NCBI RefSeq assembly: GCF_042654245.1
Contig: NZ_JBHSGI010000024.1
Coordinates: 674,494-738,493 of the forward strand
Direction: 5' to 3'
Origin: Seohaeicola_A nanhaiensis
GTDB taxonomy: Bacteria; Pseudomonadota; Alphaproteobacteria; Rhodobacterales; Rhodobacteraceae
Length of the DNA stretch: 64,000 bases
Shown here: piece after piece, positions 26,463-35,211 of the stretch
Layout: each line of letters begins with the position of its first letter
Numbering within the stretch: the stretch's first letter is position 1
Program-made: the position numbers and the translations under genes
Notes under the pieces: generated by a model
What the model was told of the DNA's origin: nothing
Database searches by the model: none
Seen by the model: the letters and a program-made list of their open reading frames with translations, nothing else

Positions 26463-27821
26463 TCAGGCGGCGCGGCGGTTGGCGACGGCGGTCTGGCGGC
26501 GGAACAGGCGGTTAGGGTCATGCCGCGCCCTGAGCGTCTCGAGGTCGCGCTGGGCGGCGGCCGAAAGCGTGGGCAGGTTGCGGCCCGGGCGGTCGAGGTC
26601 GGCCTCGCCGACGTAGGCACCGGTGGAGAGCAGTTCGAGGTTGGCCGAAAGGTCGCGCAGCCAGGTCATGTTGGCCTGATCCGCCTCTTCATCCTCCCAG
26701 ACGCCGTAGGTGGCCGCAAAGAGGCGTCCGGCGACGGAGAAGGCCGAGATGGCCGGCAGGGGGCGCGCGTTCGAGCGGAGGGTGACCAGGCCGAAGCTTT
26801 TCGGCGAGGGCGCCCGGCCGACGGCCAGCGCGATCTGGGCCAGCACCGGTTCGATATCCGCCTCGGACCAGGCGCAATCGACGCCATAGCGCGCGCCGGC
26901 CGGGGCCGAGGCGCCGGTGATCCCGTAGAGCGTCTGGAAGCAGGTGGGCATCGGTCCCATCACCGCAACCGGATTTTCCGGCGCGTCCTGTCCGAAATCG
27001 TTCAGGATGGCGTGGGCTTCGGCCTCGGATGAGGCGAAGACGGTGGCGATGGCGGCGATCATCGGGCCGGCGGGCGACTGTTCGACCTTGGCGGTGAATT
27101 CGACGATGGTGGGCGCGCGTTCGACCGCGGCCTCGGCCCAGGCGGCGACTTCGGCCACGCGGGAGGCGGGATAGACGCGGACGAGCGTGGTCATCGCGCG
27201 GGGCGCTTCCCTGAGGGCGATGCGATAGGCGGTCACGATCCCGAAGAAGGCGGGACCGGCACCGCGCACGGCCCAGAAGATGTCCTGGTGCGCGTCTTTG
27301 GAGGCTGTGACGAGGCGGCCGTCGGCCAGCACCACATCGACGGAAATCACCGAATGGCAGGCAAAACCCCAGTCGTTCGAATTCCAGCCGATGCCGCCGC
27401 CGAGCAGGTAGCCGCCCATTGGCACGCTTCCGCAGTGCCCGACCGGGAAGGCCAGGCCGTGGCGTTCGAGCGCCGAGGCGAGGCGGGTGTTGGTGGCGGC
27501 GGGGCCGATGGTGGCCTCGCGGGCGGCGACGTCGATGCGCAGGGTATCCAGCCCGCCGAGGTCGATCACCATGTCGGCCTTGGCCGCGATGCCGGTGAAA
27601 TGGTGGCCTCCGGTGCGCGCCGAGAGGCCGAGACCATTGGCGGCGGCATAGCGGACCGCCTCCTGCACGTCGGCGGCATCGGCGGCGCGGACGATCACGC
27701 GGGCCTGCCGCGCGGGCTTGCGCCCGTTCCAGATCAGCGCGTCGCAGGCGGCGGCGTGGTCGGCGTCAAATACGGTGATGACCGTCCCGCGGATGCGGGA
27801 TTTGAGAATGTCGTATGTCAA
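26463..27821 (-). CDS. Berberine-bridge-type FAD oxidoreductase, probably bicovalent flavin
   Basis: A 452-residue oxidoreductase of the PCMH/FAD_binding_4 fold with a BBE-type C-terminus (ARHDPNRLFR). The RTGGHHFTG motif provides His73 and the VGHCGSVPMGG motif provides Cys130. These are the two positions that carry 8-alpha-histidyl and 6-S-cysteinyl FAD in berberine bridge enzyme, so a doubly linked flavin is predicted. Such enzymes oxidise sugars, alcohols or alkaloids. No signal peptide is visible, which leaves the pairing with a periplasmic cytochrome c unexplained. Confidence 0.9.
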   Translation of the reverse strand: MTYDILKSRIRGTVITVFDADHAAACDALIWNGRKPARQARVIVRAADAADVQEAVRYAAANGLGLSARTGGHHFTGIAAKADMVIDLGGLDTLRIDVAAREATIGPAATNTRLASALERHGLAFPVGHCGSVPMGGYLLGGGIGWNSNDWGFACHSVISVDVVLADGRLVTASKDAHQDIFWAVRGAGPAFFGIVTAYRIALREAPRAMTTLVRVYPASRVAEVAAWAEAAVERAPTIVEFTAKVEQSPAGPMIAAIATVFASSEAEAHAILNDFGQDAPENPVAVMGPMPTCFQTLYGITGASAPAGARYGVDCAWSEADIEPVLAQIALAVGRAPSPKSFGLVTLRSNARPLPAISAFSVAGRLFAATYGVWEDEEADQANMTWLRDLSANLELLSTGAYVGEADLDRPGRNLPTLSAAAQRDLETLRARHDPNRLFRRQTAVANRRAA

Positions 27822-28013
27822 TTTTCAAGGCTCCTGGGGACCGGCTGCGCGCCGCCTGCGCCCCGGGGGGCGAGGCGGCGGTGCCGGCTTGTTCTTGGTT
27901 CATGTCCGGCCGGCCTAATTGCGGGCCGGAGTGCCGCGGGAGATGTCACGGCGCGAAGGCGCGTGCATGCTAAGGGTTTGCGCGCGAAAGGCTCACGAAT
28001 GCTAAAAGAAGGC

Positions 28014-29354
28014 TCACGCCGCCGCGCCGGCCTCTTCCAGGCGGACCCGGCAGCGGGTGACGAGACGGAACCGGCCGCGTCCGGCCTTTTCGATGGCCAT
28101 GCAGGCGCAGCGTTCTTCGAGGCGCTTGCGCAGCAGGATCAGCCGGGCGTCGAAGTTCTCGGCATGGGTGGGCAGGCGCAGCACCGGATCGAGCCGGAGT
28201 TCGCGGGTGGTGAATTCGGTGCGCCCGGTCTCGTCGTGTTCCTGAAGGATGCGCCAGAGGATGGCGCCGGCGACGCCCTTGATCAGATAGTCGTTGCCGA
28301 GAAAGACGCTTTGGTCGGCGGCGAAGTAGCGCACGGCGACGTCGCTTTCCGTGAGTGACGGCAGGGGGGCCGCGTCGTTGAGCGGCGGATCCTCCTCCTG
28401 GCGCAGCAGCGCCATGCGTGCGCCGAGGTGACCGGCGACAAGCGCCAGCGCGTCTTCCTCTTCATAGCCATAGCGCAGGATCTGGTCGTCCTCGGCGAAG
28501 AGGACGGCCATGACCTCGCCCCCGCTCATCACCGGCAGGGCGATCTGGCTGCGCGGGGCGGCGAGGCCGGGGAAGGGGATGCGGGCGGGGTCGTGGGCGA
28601 TGATGCCGCTTTCGCGGGCGATCTCCCGCACCTTTGCGCCGTAGCGGTATTCGCTGGTCATATGCCCGATGCGGATCGGGCTGGCGAATTTCGAGGCCAC
28701 GCCGATCACGCCTTCGCCGGACGCGACCTCGGCGCCGACACCGCTGTGGGGATAGCCGTGCGAGGCGACGGTGTAGAGCGAGCCTTCGGCCTGATCGGTG
28801 ACGAGGATGATCGACCAGCGGATGCCGAAATCGCGTTCGAGGCACTGCGTGGTGCAGTCGAACAGCTCTTCAAGCTCGGTGCAGGCGTCGAGCGAGGCGC
28901 AGGTGCGCCGGGTTGCCGCAAGCAGCGAGGTGCGCGCCGGCGCCGGGCGGATGGCGACGGGCAGCGGCTCGATCTCGCGCACGGTGAAGACGTCGGCGCC
29001 GAGCAGGCGGAAGACACCCTCGAGCCCGTGGTGCGAGGCAATCCCGGCCAGCTTGGCCTTCATGCTCTCGAACAACGGGCCGCTGGTCAGCGTCTCTTCG
29101 AAGTCGAGAGAGAGGCGGTATTGCGCGAGGGTTTCGGAATCGAGGATCTGGACCGTGGCGCAGCGGGTTGCCAGCAGATTGGCGCGGGTCTTGTTGAAGA
29201 ACTGATAGGACAGCGCGACGCGGTGCGGATCGACATAATGCACCTGGCTTATCATCGAGACATTGGGCATGCCGTCCAGGTCGCAGGTGGCCAGCAGCGA
29301 GGAGGCGACGCCTTCGAGCGCGCCGCGGATCGCGTCGAGGCAAAGCGCGCTCAC
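28014..29354 (-). CDS. Flavin split-barrel/GAF/winged-helix fusion regulator
   Basis: A 446-residue protein with three parts. Residues about 10-130 are a pyridoxamine-phosphate-oxidase-like split barrel (LLATCDLDGMPNVSMISQVHYVD, then QFFNKTRANL). Residues about 145-320 look like a GAF sensor domain (CTELEELFDCTTQCLERDFGIRWSIILV to the LFAEDD strand). Residues about 335-440 resemble an OmpR-type winged helix (FLGNDYLIKGVAGAILWRIL ... LILLRKRLEER ... GRGRFRL). It therefore looks like a one-component regulator sensing a flavin, redox or gas signal. The GTG at 29354 is chosen because AAGGAGA precedes it and it overlaps the upstream stop as GTGA. Confidence 0.82.
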   Translation of the reverse strand: MSALCLDAIRGALEGVASSLLATCDLDGMPNVSMISQVHYVDPHRVALSYQFFNKTRANLLATRCATVQILDSETLAQYRLSLDFEETLTSGPLFESMKAKLAGIASHHGLEGVFRLLGADVFTVREIEPLPVAIRPAPARTSLLAATRRTCASLDACTELEELFDCTTQCLERDFGIRWSIILVTDQAEGSLYTVASHGYPHSGVGAEVASGEGVIGVASKFASPIRIGHMTSEYRYGAKVREIARESGIIAHDPARIPFPGLAAPRSQIALPVMSGGEVMAVLFAEDDQILRYGYEEEDALALVAGHLGARMALLRQEEDPPLNDAAPLPSLTESDVAVRYFAADQSVFLGNDYLIKGVAGAILWRILQEHDETGRTEFTTRELRLDPVLRLPTHAENFDARLILLRKRLEERCACMAIEKAGRGRFRLVTRCRVRLEEAGAAA

Positions 29355-29872
29355 CTCTCGATCTCCTTTCCGGCGCCTGGGCCAGGGGTCTGGATGAAGA
29401 CTTTTGCGGGCACGAATTCGACCGCGACAAGGTCGGCATCGGCATAGGGCGCGTAGCTCGCCGCCTGTTCGGCGGTATAGCCGAGCTCGACCAGGCCCTC
29501 GCACAGAAGCGCCTGCTGGCGGTCGAGTTCGGGCAGGTCGTCGGGGCGGGCGTAGGCGATGCGCGCCTGCGGGGCCTTGACCTGAAAGGAGGTGTGGTCG
29601 CGCGCCGAGGTCATCGTCGCCGCGACGGCGCTTCCACCGAGGATGGCCTCGATCAGCTGGGTGTTGGCGCGCCGGTCGAGAAGAATGCGGAACAGCCGCT
29701 GTCCGTTGATCCGACAGCCGACTCCCAGCCCGAGGACCGGTCGGCCGTTCGCATCACAGGAGGCGACGGCAATGCCCACGCCCGACTGGGCAAGAGCGAT
29801 CAGGTCGGCCGGGACGGTAGCCGGCCCTTCCTGCAAAGCGTTTGCCGAAGGAATGCTGCTGCCTGATGGCAT
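29351..29872 (-). CDS. Pyridoxamine-phosphate-oxidase-fold protein
   Basis: A 173-residue split-barrel flavin-binding-type protein: GVGIAVASCDANGRPVLGLGVGCRINGQRLFRILLDRR is the standard first half of this fold, and the C-terminal EFVPAKVFIQTPG the closing strands. There is no evidence that it is the vitamin B6 enzyme PdxH. Its stop overlaps the start of the fusion regulator, so the two are produced together and may interact. The ATG at 29872 is the last reasonable start; upstream sequence is arginine-rich and not protein-like. Confidence 0.82.
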   Translation of the reverse strand: MPSGSSIPSANALQEGPATVPADLIALAQSGVGIAVASCDANGRPVLGLGVGCRINGQRLFRILLDRRANTQLIEAILGGSAVAATMTSARDHTSFQVKAPQARIAYARPDDLPELDRQQALLCEGLVELGYTAEQAASYAPYADADLVAVEFVPAKVFIQTPGPGAGKEIER

Positions 29873-30239
29873 GGTCACTGTCCCGAACCGCCGCCCGCCC
29901 GGCGGCGCATTGCGGCAATTTATGCGAAGGCGGGGCGAACACAAAGCGGAATTGCGGGGGCGGCGGCCGAACCCGTGGCCCGGCCGGCAGGCGCGCCGCA
30001 TCCGGTGGCAGCGACGCGGCGCATGCGCCCGTCGTCGGGCCGGCAGGTGAGACTTACCTCCTCTGTCGCGGGTCCCGGAGACCGGTTACGCGCAGGTCTG
30101 CCGCCGGATCGGGCCGCAGGCCGGGGCCCGGGCTGACCCGGTCCTGTCCGGTCGGCGACACGCAGATGAAGCGGCCAGTGGCGCGTGCTGCGCCGGGCGA
30201 TATCTGCAGGATTATGGCCCAGGACCCTGGGCCAAGGCC
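29873..30239. other. 367-nt intergenic region
   Basis: Between the D-aminoacylase stop and the split-barrel gene start, both minus-strand. It must contain the promoter for the split-barrel pair, but I see no clear -35/-10 match. A GGCCCAGG/CCTGGGCC repeat at 30216-30233 lies just after the D-aminoacylase stop and may help end that transcript. Confidence 0.4.
30216..30233 (-). terminator. Short palindrome after the D-aminoacylase gene
   Basis: GGCCCAGG (30216-30223) and CCTGGGCC (30226-30233), 7 nt past the stop of the last gene of the 10-kb operon. No U tract, so termination is only suggested. Confidence 0.3.
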
Positions 30240-31697
30240 CTATCGGGCGACGCGGCGGCGAAGGACCTGGCCTGGCCGGTGCCCTGTGGGGGCCGCGTCT
30301 TCCCAGACCGGCACCCCGTTCACGAGCACCAGATGGATCCCGTCGGCCCGCCGCGTGGGCTCTTCGAACGTCGCCCGGTCGCGTACGAGGTCGGGATCGA
30401 ACATGGTGATGTCGGCAAAAGCGCCTTCACGGATCACGCCGCGGTCTGCGAAGCCGAACTCGGCGGCGGTCAGGCCGGTCATCTTGTGCACGGCGGTTTC
30501 CAGGCTGAACAGGCCCTTGTCGCGGCTGTAATGGCCCAGGATGCGGGGGAAGGTGCCCCACAGGCGCGGGTGCGGGAATTCGTCATGCGGCAGACCGTCC
30601 GAGCCGATCATCGTCGGCTCGAAGGCCAGGATGCGGCTGACATCCTCCTCGTGCATCCGGAAGTAGACCGCGCCGGCGGGCTGCAACTGGGCGACCGCCT
30701 CTTCCATCGAACATCCCAGTTCCTCGATGACCCCGGCCAGGTCACGGCCGGCAAATTCGGGGCGTTTGCGCGACCAGGTGACGACGGTGCGGCCGGACTT
30801 GCTGGCATGGTCGTAGGTCAGGATCGTGGACGAGGCGGTATAGGGGTAGCAATCCAGGCTGACCTTCTGCCGGTCCATTTCGGCGGCGATGACTTTCAGC
30901 GTCTCGACCGATTGCCCATGGACCGAGGCGCCGGCGAGCTTGTGGTGGGAGATGAGGCTTTGTATGCCCAGCGTCCGCCCGATGGTAAAGGTCTCGTCGA
31001 GCGAGTTCATCGTTCCCTCGCTCTCGTCACGCATATGGGTGGCGTGCAGGCCCTGGTGGGGCACCATGGGGCGGCAGACTTCGATCACCTCTTCGGTCGT
31101 CGCGGCCTTGGCCGGAGGATAGGCGAGGCCGGTCGAGACCCCGATCGCCCCTGCCTCCATCGCCTCGGCCACCAGTTCCTGCATCCGGTCGATCTCGGCC
31201 GGGGTGGCGGCACGGGTCAGGTCGTCCATCACGATGGCGCGCAGCGTGGTATGGCCGACATAGCAGGCGGCGTTCACCGCCGCGGGCGTGTCGTGCAGCG
31301 CGGCGAGGTAATCGGCGAAGGTGCGGTAGCGATACCATTCCCCGGTGTCGTCGAGCAGATCGAGAGGCGGGACCACGGGGCGGGAGACCGGCGAAGGCAT
31401 CGGTGCCAGCGAGATGCCGCAGTTCCCCGCGACCACGGTGGTGACGCCCTGGCTGACCTTGGGCACCATCGCCCCGTCGGCCAGCAGCATCCGGTCGTCG
31501 TGGGTGTGGGCGTCGATGAAGCCGGGCGCGACGGCCAGTCCGGTGGCGTCGATGGTCCGCTCGGCGGTGCAGTCGGCCAGCGCGCCCAGGCGTACGATCC
31601 TGTCGCCCCGGATGCCGATGTCGCCGGCGAAGCGCGCGGCGCCGGTGCCGTCGATCACGGTGCCGTTCAGGATCAGCAGGTCAAAATGTTCGCTCAT
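30240..31697 (-). CDS. N-acyl-D-amino-acid deacylase (D-aminoacylase)
   Basis: A 485-residue amidohydrolase that releases D-amino acids from N-acyl-D-amino acids, cytosolic. The metal and catalytic set of the D-aminoacylase branch is complete: His64 and His66 in DAHTHDD, the metal-bridging Cys93 in GNCG, His221 in HMRDE, His251 in ISHHK and the catalytic Asp in IGSDGLPHDEFPHPR near 367. N-acyl-D-glutamate or aspartate deacylase activity is equally possible. It is the last gene of an ABC-transporter operon, 9 nt after the ATPase gene, so its substrate is probably what the transporter brings in. Confidence 0.93.
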   Translation of the reverse strand: MSEHFDLLILNGTVIDGTGAARFAGDIGIRGDRIVRLGALADCTAERTIDATGLAVAPGFIDAHTHDDRMLLADGAMVPKVSQGVTTVVAGNCGISLAPMPSPVSRPVVPPLDLLDDTGEWYRYRTFADYLAALHDTPAAVNAACYVGHTTLRAIVMDDLTRAATPAEIDRMQELVAEAMEAGAIGVSTGLAYPPAKAATTEEVIEVCRPMVPHQGLHATHMRDESEGTMNSLDETFTIGRTLGIQSLISHHKLAGASVHGQSVETLKVIAAEMDRQKVSLDCYPYTASSTILTYDHASKSGRTVVTWSRKRPEFAGRDLAGVIEELGCSMEEAVAQLQPAGAVYFRMHEEDVSRILAFEPTMIGSDGLPHDEFPHPRLWGTFPRILGHYSRDKGLFSLETAVHKMTGLTAAEFGFADRGVIREGAFADITMFDPDLVRDRATFEEPTRRADGIHLVLVNGVPVWEDAAPTGHRPGQVLRRRVAR

Positions 31698-31706
31698 GGT
31701 CGTTCC

Positions 31707-33344
31707 TCACACCGGGCAGAAATTGCGGAAGTCCCAGTGCCGCCCGGGCGCGGCCTCGAAGAGCTTCCTTGTGTAGTCTTGTTCGGGATGGCCCAGAACG
31801 CGTTCGGCCGGGCCGTGTTCGACGATGCGGCCCTGGTTCATCACGAAGATCGAGTCGCAGATCCGGGCGGCGACGCGCAGGTCGTGGGTGATGAACAGGA
31901 TGCCGACGCCAATGCGCTCCCGGATCTCGTCCAAGAGGTCCAGAACCTGTTCCTGCACCGAGACATCGAGGGCGGAAACCGCCTCGTCCGCCACCAGAAC
32001 GTCGGGTTCCAGCATCAGCGCGCGGGCGATACAGATCCGCTGGCGTTGCCCGCCGGAGAACTGATGCGGAAAACGCTCCAGCGCGGACGGCGGCAGCCCG
32101 ACGAGACGCAGCAGTTCTGCCGCGCGGTGCATCGCCCGGTCGACGGGTTCGCCGAAGTTCGTCGCCCCCTCGATCATGGATCGGCCGATCTTCACCCGGG
32201 GATTCAGCGAGCGGTAGGGGTCCTGGAACACCATCTGGATCCGCCGCCGCATCTGCCGCCGTTCGGCCCCGCCCGCCTGGGCCAGCTGCGCGCCGCAGAT
32301 CGTGATGTCGCCGGAGGTGGGCTGTTCCAGTCCGACGATGCAGCGCGCGACGGTGGACTTGCCGGAGCCCGACTGCCCGACGACGCCCAGGATCTCTTTC
32401 TTGCGAAGCGTCAGGTTCACATCGGCCACCGCATGTACCTCGGTGGCGGGGCGGAGGAATTTCTTCTTGCGGAAGGTCTTGTTCAGGCGCTCGACCGTCA
32501 GGACGGTATCGGTCTGCAAGGCCGCCCTCGGTTCCGGCAGGAGGCTCGGCACCGAAGAGATCAGCATCCGGGTGTAGTCCTGTTCCGGTGCGCGCAGGAT
32601 GGCGTCCTTCGCGCCGACCTCGACGACGTTTCCGTCCTTCATCACCACCACGCGGTCGGCGATGTCGGCCACGACGCCCATGTCGTGGGTGATGAACAGG
32701 ACGGCGGTGTTCTGCCTTTCCTGCATCTCGCGGATCAGGGTCAGGATGTGCTGTTGCGTGGTGACGTCGAGCGCGGTGGTCGGTTCGTCCGCGATCAGCA
32801 GGTCGGGTTCGAGGATCAGGGCGATGCAGATCACCACCCGCTGCCGCTGCCCGCCGGACAGCTGGTGCGGGTAGGACTCGTAGATCCGCTCCGGTTCGGG
32901 CAGGTGCACGGTTTCCAGCATCTCGAGCGTGCGCCGGCGGCGTTCCGCGGCGGACATGCGGGTGTGCAGCAGCAGCACCTCCTCGATCTGGCTGCCGACC
33001 TTCTCGACGGGGTTCAGCGCGGTCATCGGCTCCTGGAACACCATCGACATGCGGGTCGAGCGTAGTTCGCGCATCCGTTCCGGACTGGCCTTCAGCAGGT
33101 TCTCACCGCCGAGCAGGATCTCGCCGCCTGTCGGGTGCAGGGCGTTTTCCAGAAGCCCCATGATCGAGAAGGAGGTGACGGACTTGCCCGAGCCGGACTC
33201 GCCCACGACGCAGAGGGTTTCGCCCGGGCCGACGTCGAAGCTGACGTTCCGGACCACATCCTTGCCGTCGGAATGTCTCAGGCTGACGGTCAGGTCGCGG
33301 ACGGACAGGACCGGCGCGGAGGGGGTGTCGCGTGGATCGGTCAT
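31707..33344 (-). CDS. dppDF: Dipeptide-type ABC transporter, fused double ATPase
   Basis: A 545-residue protein that joins two ATPase domains which are separate (DppD and DppF) in E. coli. First domain: Walker A GESGSGKS near 48, signature LSGGQRQRV, Walker B LLIADEPTTALD. Second domain: Walker A GQSGSGKS near 325, signature FSGGQRQRI, Walker B VLVADEAVSALD. Each carries the oligopeptide-transporter C-terminal extension (RMLISSVPSLLP, RKLFEAAPG). Its start overlaps the stop of the permease gene by four bases. Confidence 0.95.
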   Translation of the reverse strand: MTDPRDTPSAPVLSVRDLTVSLRHSDGKDVVRNVSFDVGPGETLCVVGESGSGKSVTSFSIMGLLENALHPTGGEILLGGENLLKASPERMRELRSTRMSMVFQEPMTALNPVEKVGSQIEEVLLLHTRMSAAERRRRTLEMLETVHLPEPERIYESYPHQLSGGQRQRVVICIALILEPDLLIADEPTTALDVTTQQHILTLIREMQERQNTAVLFITHDMGVVADIADRVVVMKDGNVVEVGAKDAILRAPEQDYTRMLISSVPSLLPEPRAALQTDTVLTVERLNKTFRKKKFLRPATEVHAVADVNLTLRKKEILGVVGQSGSGKSTVARCIVGLEQPTSGDITICGAQLAQAGGAERRQMRRRIQMVFQDPYRSLNPRVKIGRSMIEGATNFGEPVDRAMHRAAELLRLVGLPPSALERFPHQFSGGQRQRICIARALMLEPDVLVADEAVSALDVSVQEQVLDLLDEIRERIGVGILFITHDLRVAARICDSIFVMNQGRIVEHGPAERVLGHPEQDYTRKLFEAAPGRHWDFRNFCPV

Positions 33345-34249
33345 GTCCGGTTCTCCATTTTCGGGTCCAGTGTGTCGCGCAATACGTCGCCCAGCACGTT
33401 CACGCTGAGCAGCGTCAGCGCCAGCGCGACGCCGGGCCAGAGGACGAGGCCGGGGAAGAGCTGAAAGTACGAGCGGCCTTCGGACATGATGTTGCCCCAG
33501 GACGGAATCTCGGTCGGAAGGCCAGCGCCGAGGAAGCTGAGGGTGGCCTCGGTCAGGATCGCCGAGGCGAAGACGAAGGTGCCCTGAACGATCAGCGGCG
33601 CGATGGTGTTGGGCACCATGTGCCGCAAGAGGATGCGCCGGACCGGACTGCCGAGGGTGATCGCCGCCTCGACGTAGGCTTCGGAGCGGACGTTCAGGAT
33701 GACGCTGCGCACCAGCCGCACGACGCGCGGGATCTCGGGGATGGTGATCGCGACGAGCACCGTCATCAGCGACGCCCCGGTGAGCGAGATCAGCGCGATT
33801 GCCAGCAGGATCGAGGGGATCGCCATGACCCCGTCCATCGTTCGCATGATGATCGAGTCGAGCGCGCGGAAATAGCCAGCGATGACCCCGATCACGAGGC
33901 CGATGGCGACGCTGACGATGGCCGCCCCGGCCCCGACCAGCAGCGAGACGCGCGCGCCGTAGAGCACGCGGGAGAAGGTGTCCCGCCCGTAAGCGTCGGT
34001 GCCCAGCGGGTGGTCGGCGGTGGAGCCCGACAGCCGCTCGGCCGGGTTGATCGCCACCGGGTCCGATGTGGCGAGCAGGGGGGCGAACAGGGCCATCAGC
34101 AGGACCAGAACGAGGATGACGAGCGAGATCAGCGCCGGGCCGCTGCCGAAGGCGTGCCGGAGACGGCGCAGGACCAGGCGTCGGCGTGAAACGGGCGCGG
34201 CTTCCTCGGGGGCGGAACCGGCGGGTGTCGCGGGTGCGAATTGGGTCAC
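33341..34249 (-). CDS. dppC: ABC transporter permease, DppC type
   Basis: A 302-residue inner-membrane permease. A cytosolic N-terminus precedes a first helix (about 33-55) and the GTDAYGRDTFSRVLYGARVSL segment typical of DppC/OppC. Five further helices follow, with the EAA coupling loop around EAAITLGSPVRRILLRHMVPN. The GTG at 34249 has TGAGGG upstream and follows the dppB stop by 11 nt; the much longer open frame upstream is shadow of dppB. Confidence 0.92.
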   Translation of the reverse strand: MTQFAPATPAGSAPEEAAPVSRRRLVLRRLRHAFGSGPALISLVILVLVLLMALFAPLLATSDPVAINPAERLSGSTADHPLGTDAYGRDTFSRVLYGARVSLLVGAGAAIVSVAIGLVIGVIAGYFRALDSIIMRTMDGVMAIPSILLAIALISLTGASLMTVLVAITIPEIPRVVRLVRSVILNVRSEAYVEAAITLGSPVRRILLRHMVPNTIAPLIVQGTFVFASAILTEATLSFLGAGLPTEIPSWGNIMSEGRSYFQLFPGLVLWPGVALALTLLSVNVLGDVLRDTLDPKMENRT

Positions 34250-34260
34250 GTGATGGGCCC

Positions 34261-35202
34261 TCAGTAACGGATACGCGGATCGAACACCGTGTAGAGGATG
34301 TCCACCACGAGGTTGATCAGGATGTAGGTGAAGGAAAACAGCAGGATGAGGCCCTGAATGACGGGGTAGTCCCTCGCCAGCACCGCCTCGACCACCAGCC
34401 GCCCGAGACCGGGGAGGTTGAAGACGGATTCCGTCACCACGACCCCGGTGATGAGCGAAGCGACCCCGATCCCGATGATGGTGACGATGGGTACGGCCGC
34501 GTTGCGCAGCGCGTGGCGCAGCAGGATCCGGGTGCCTGTCGCCCCCTTGGCGCGGGCGGTGCGGATGTAATCCTCGCCCAGAACCTCGATGATGCTGCTG
34601 CGGGTCATGCGGGCGACCAGCGCGATGTAGACGCCGCTGAGGGCAAGCACCGGCAGGACCAGGCGTTGCAGGAAGGGCAGGAGGCCGTCGCCCGGCGGGC
34701 GGTAGCCCTGCACCGGAAGCCAGCCCAGCTTGAGCGCGAAGAGATAGATCAGCACGTAGCCTGTCACGAAGATCGGCACGGAAAAGCCCATCACCGACAG
34801 CGCCATGACCAACCGGTCGAGATGGCCGCCGGGCTTGCGGGCGGCGACGATCCCCATCGGGATCGCCACCAGTATTGTCACCGTCATGGTGCCGACGGCC
34901 AGCGCCAAGGTCGGACCGACCCGGTCGCCGATCATCTTCAGCACCGGCACCCCGGACAGGAGAGAGACGCCGAGGTCGCCGGCCAGGATGTTCCGGCACC
35001 AGGTGACGAGCTGGACGAGGATCGGTTCGTCCAGCCCGAGGCTTTCGCGGATTTGCGCCATCTGCTCCTCCGTCGCGTCGTTGCCTGCGAGGATGGCCGC
35101 GGGATCCCCCGGGGTCAGGCGCAGGATAGCGAAGATGACCACGGCGACGACGATCATCACCGGCACCGCGGAGAGCACACGCTTGAGAACATAGGGGAGC
35201 AT
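34261..35202 (-). CDS. dppB: ABC transporter permease, DppB type
   Basis: A 313-residue permease with the DppB/OppB N-terminus (VLKRVLSAVPVMIVVAVVIFAIL, LTPGDPAAIL), six helices and the coupling loop DYIRTARAKGATGTRILLRHALRN. The C-terminus VVDILYTVFDPRIRY is diagnostic of this subunit. It lies 9 nt downstream of the binding-protein gene. Confidence 0.95.
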   Translation of the reverse strand: MLPYVLKRVLSAVPVMIVVAVVIFAILRLTPGDPAAILAGNDATEEQMAQIRESLGLDEPILVQLVTWCRNILAGDLGVSLLSGVPVLKMIGDRVGPTLALAVGTMTVTILVAIPMGIVAARKPGGHLDRLVMALSVMGFSVPIFVTGYVLIYLFALKLGWLPVQGYRPPGDGLLPFLQRLVLPVLALSGVYIALVARMTRSSIIEVLGEDYIRTARAKGATGTRILLRHALRNAAVPIVTIIGIGVASLITGVVVTESVFNLPGLGRLVVEAVLARDYPVIQGLILLFSFTYILINLVVDILYTVFDPRIRY

Positions 35203-35211
35203 TGGCAGGCC

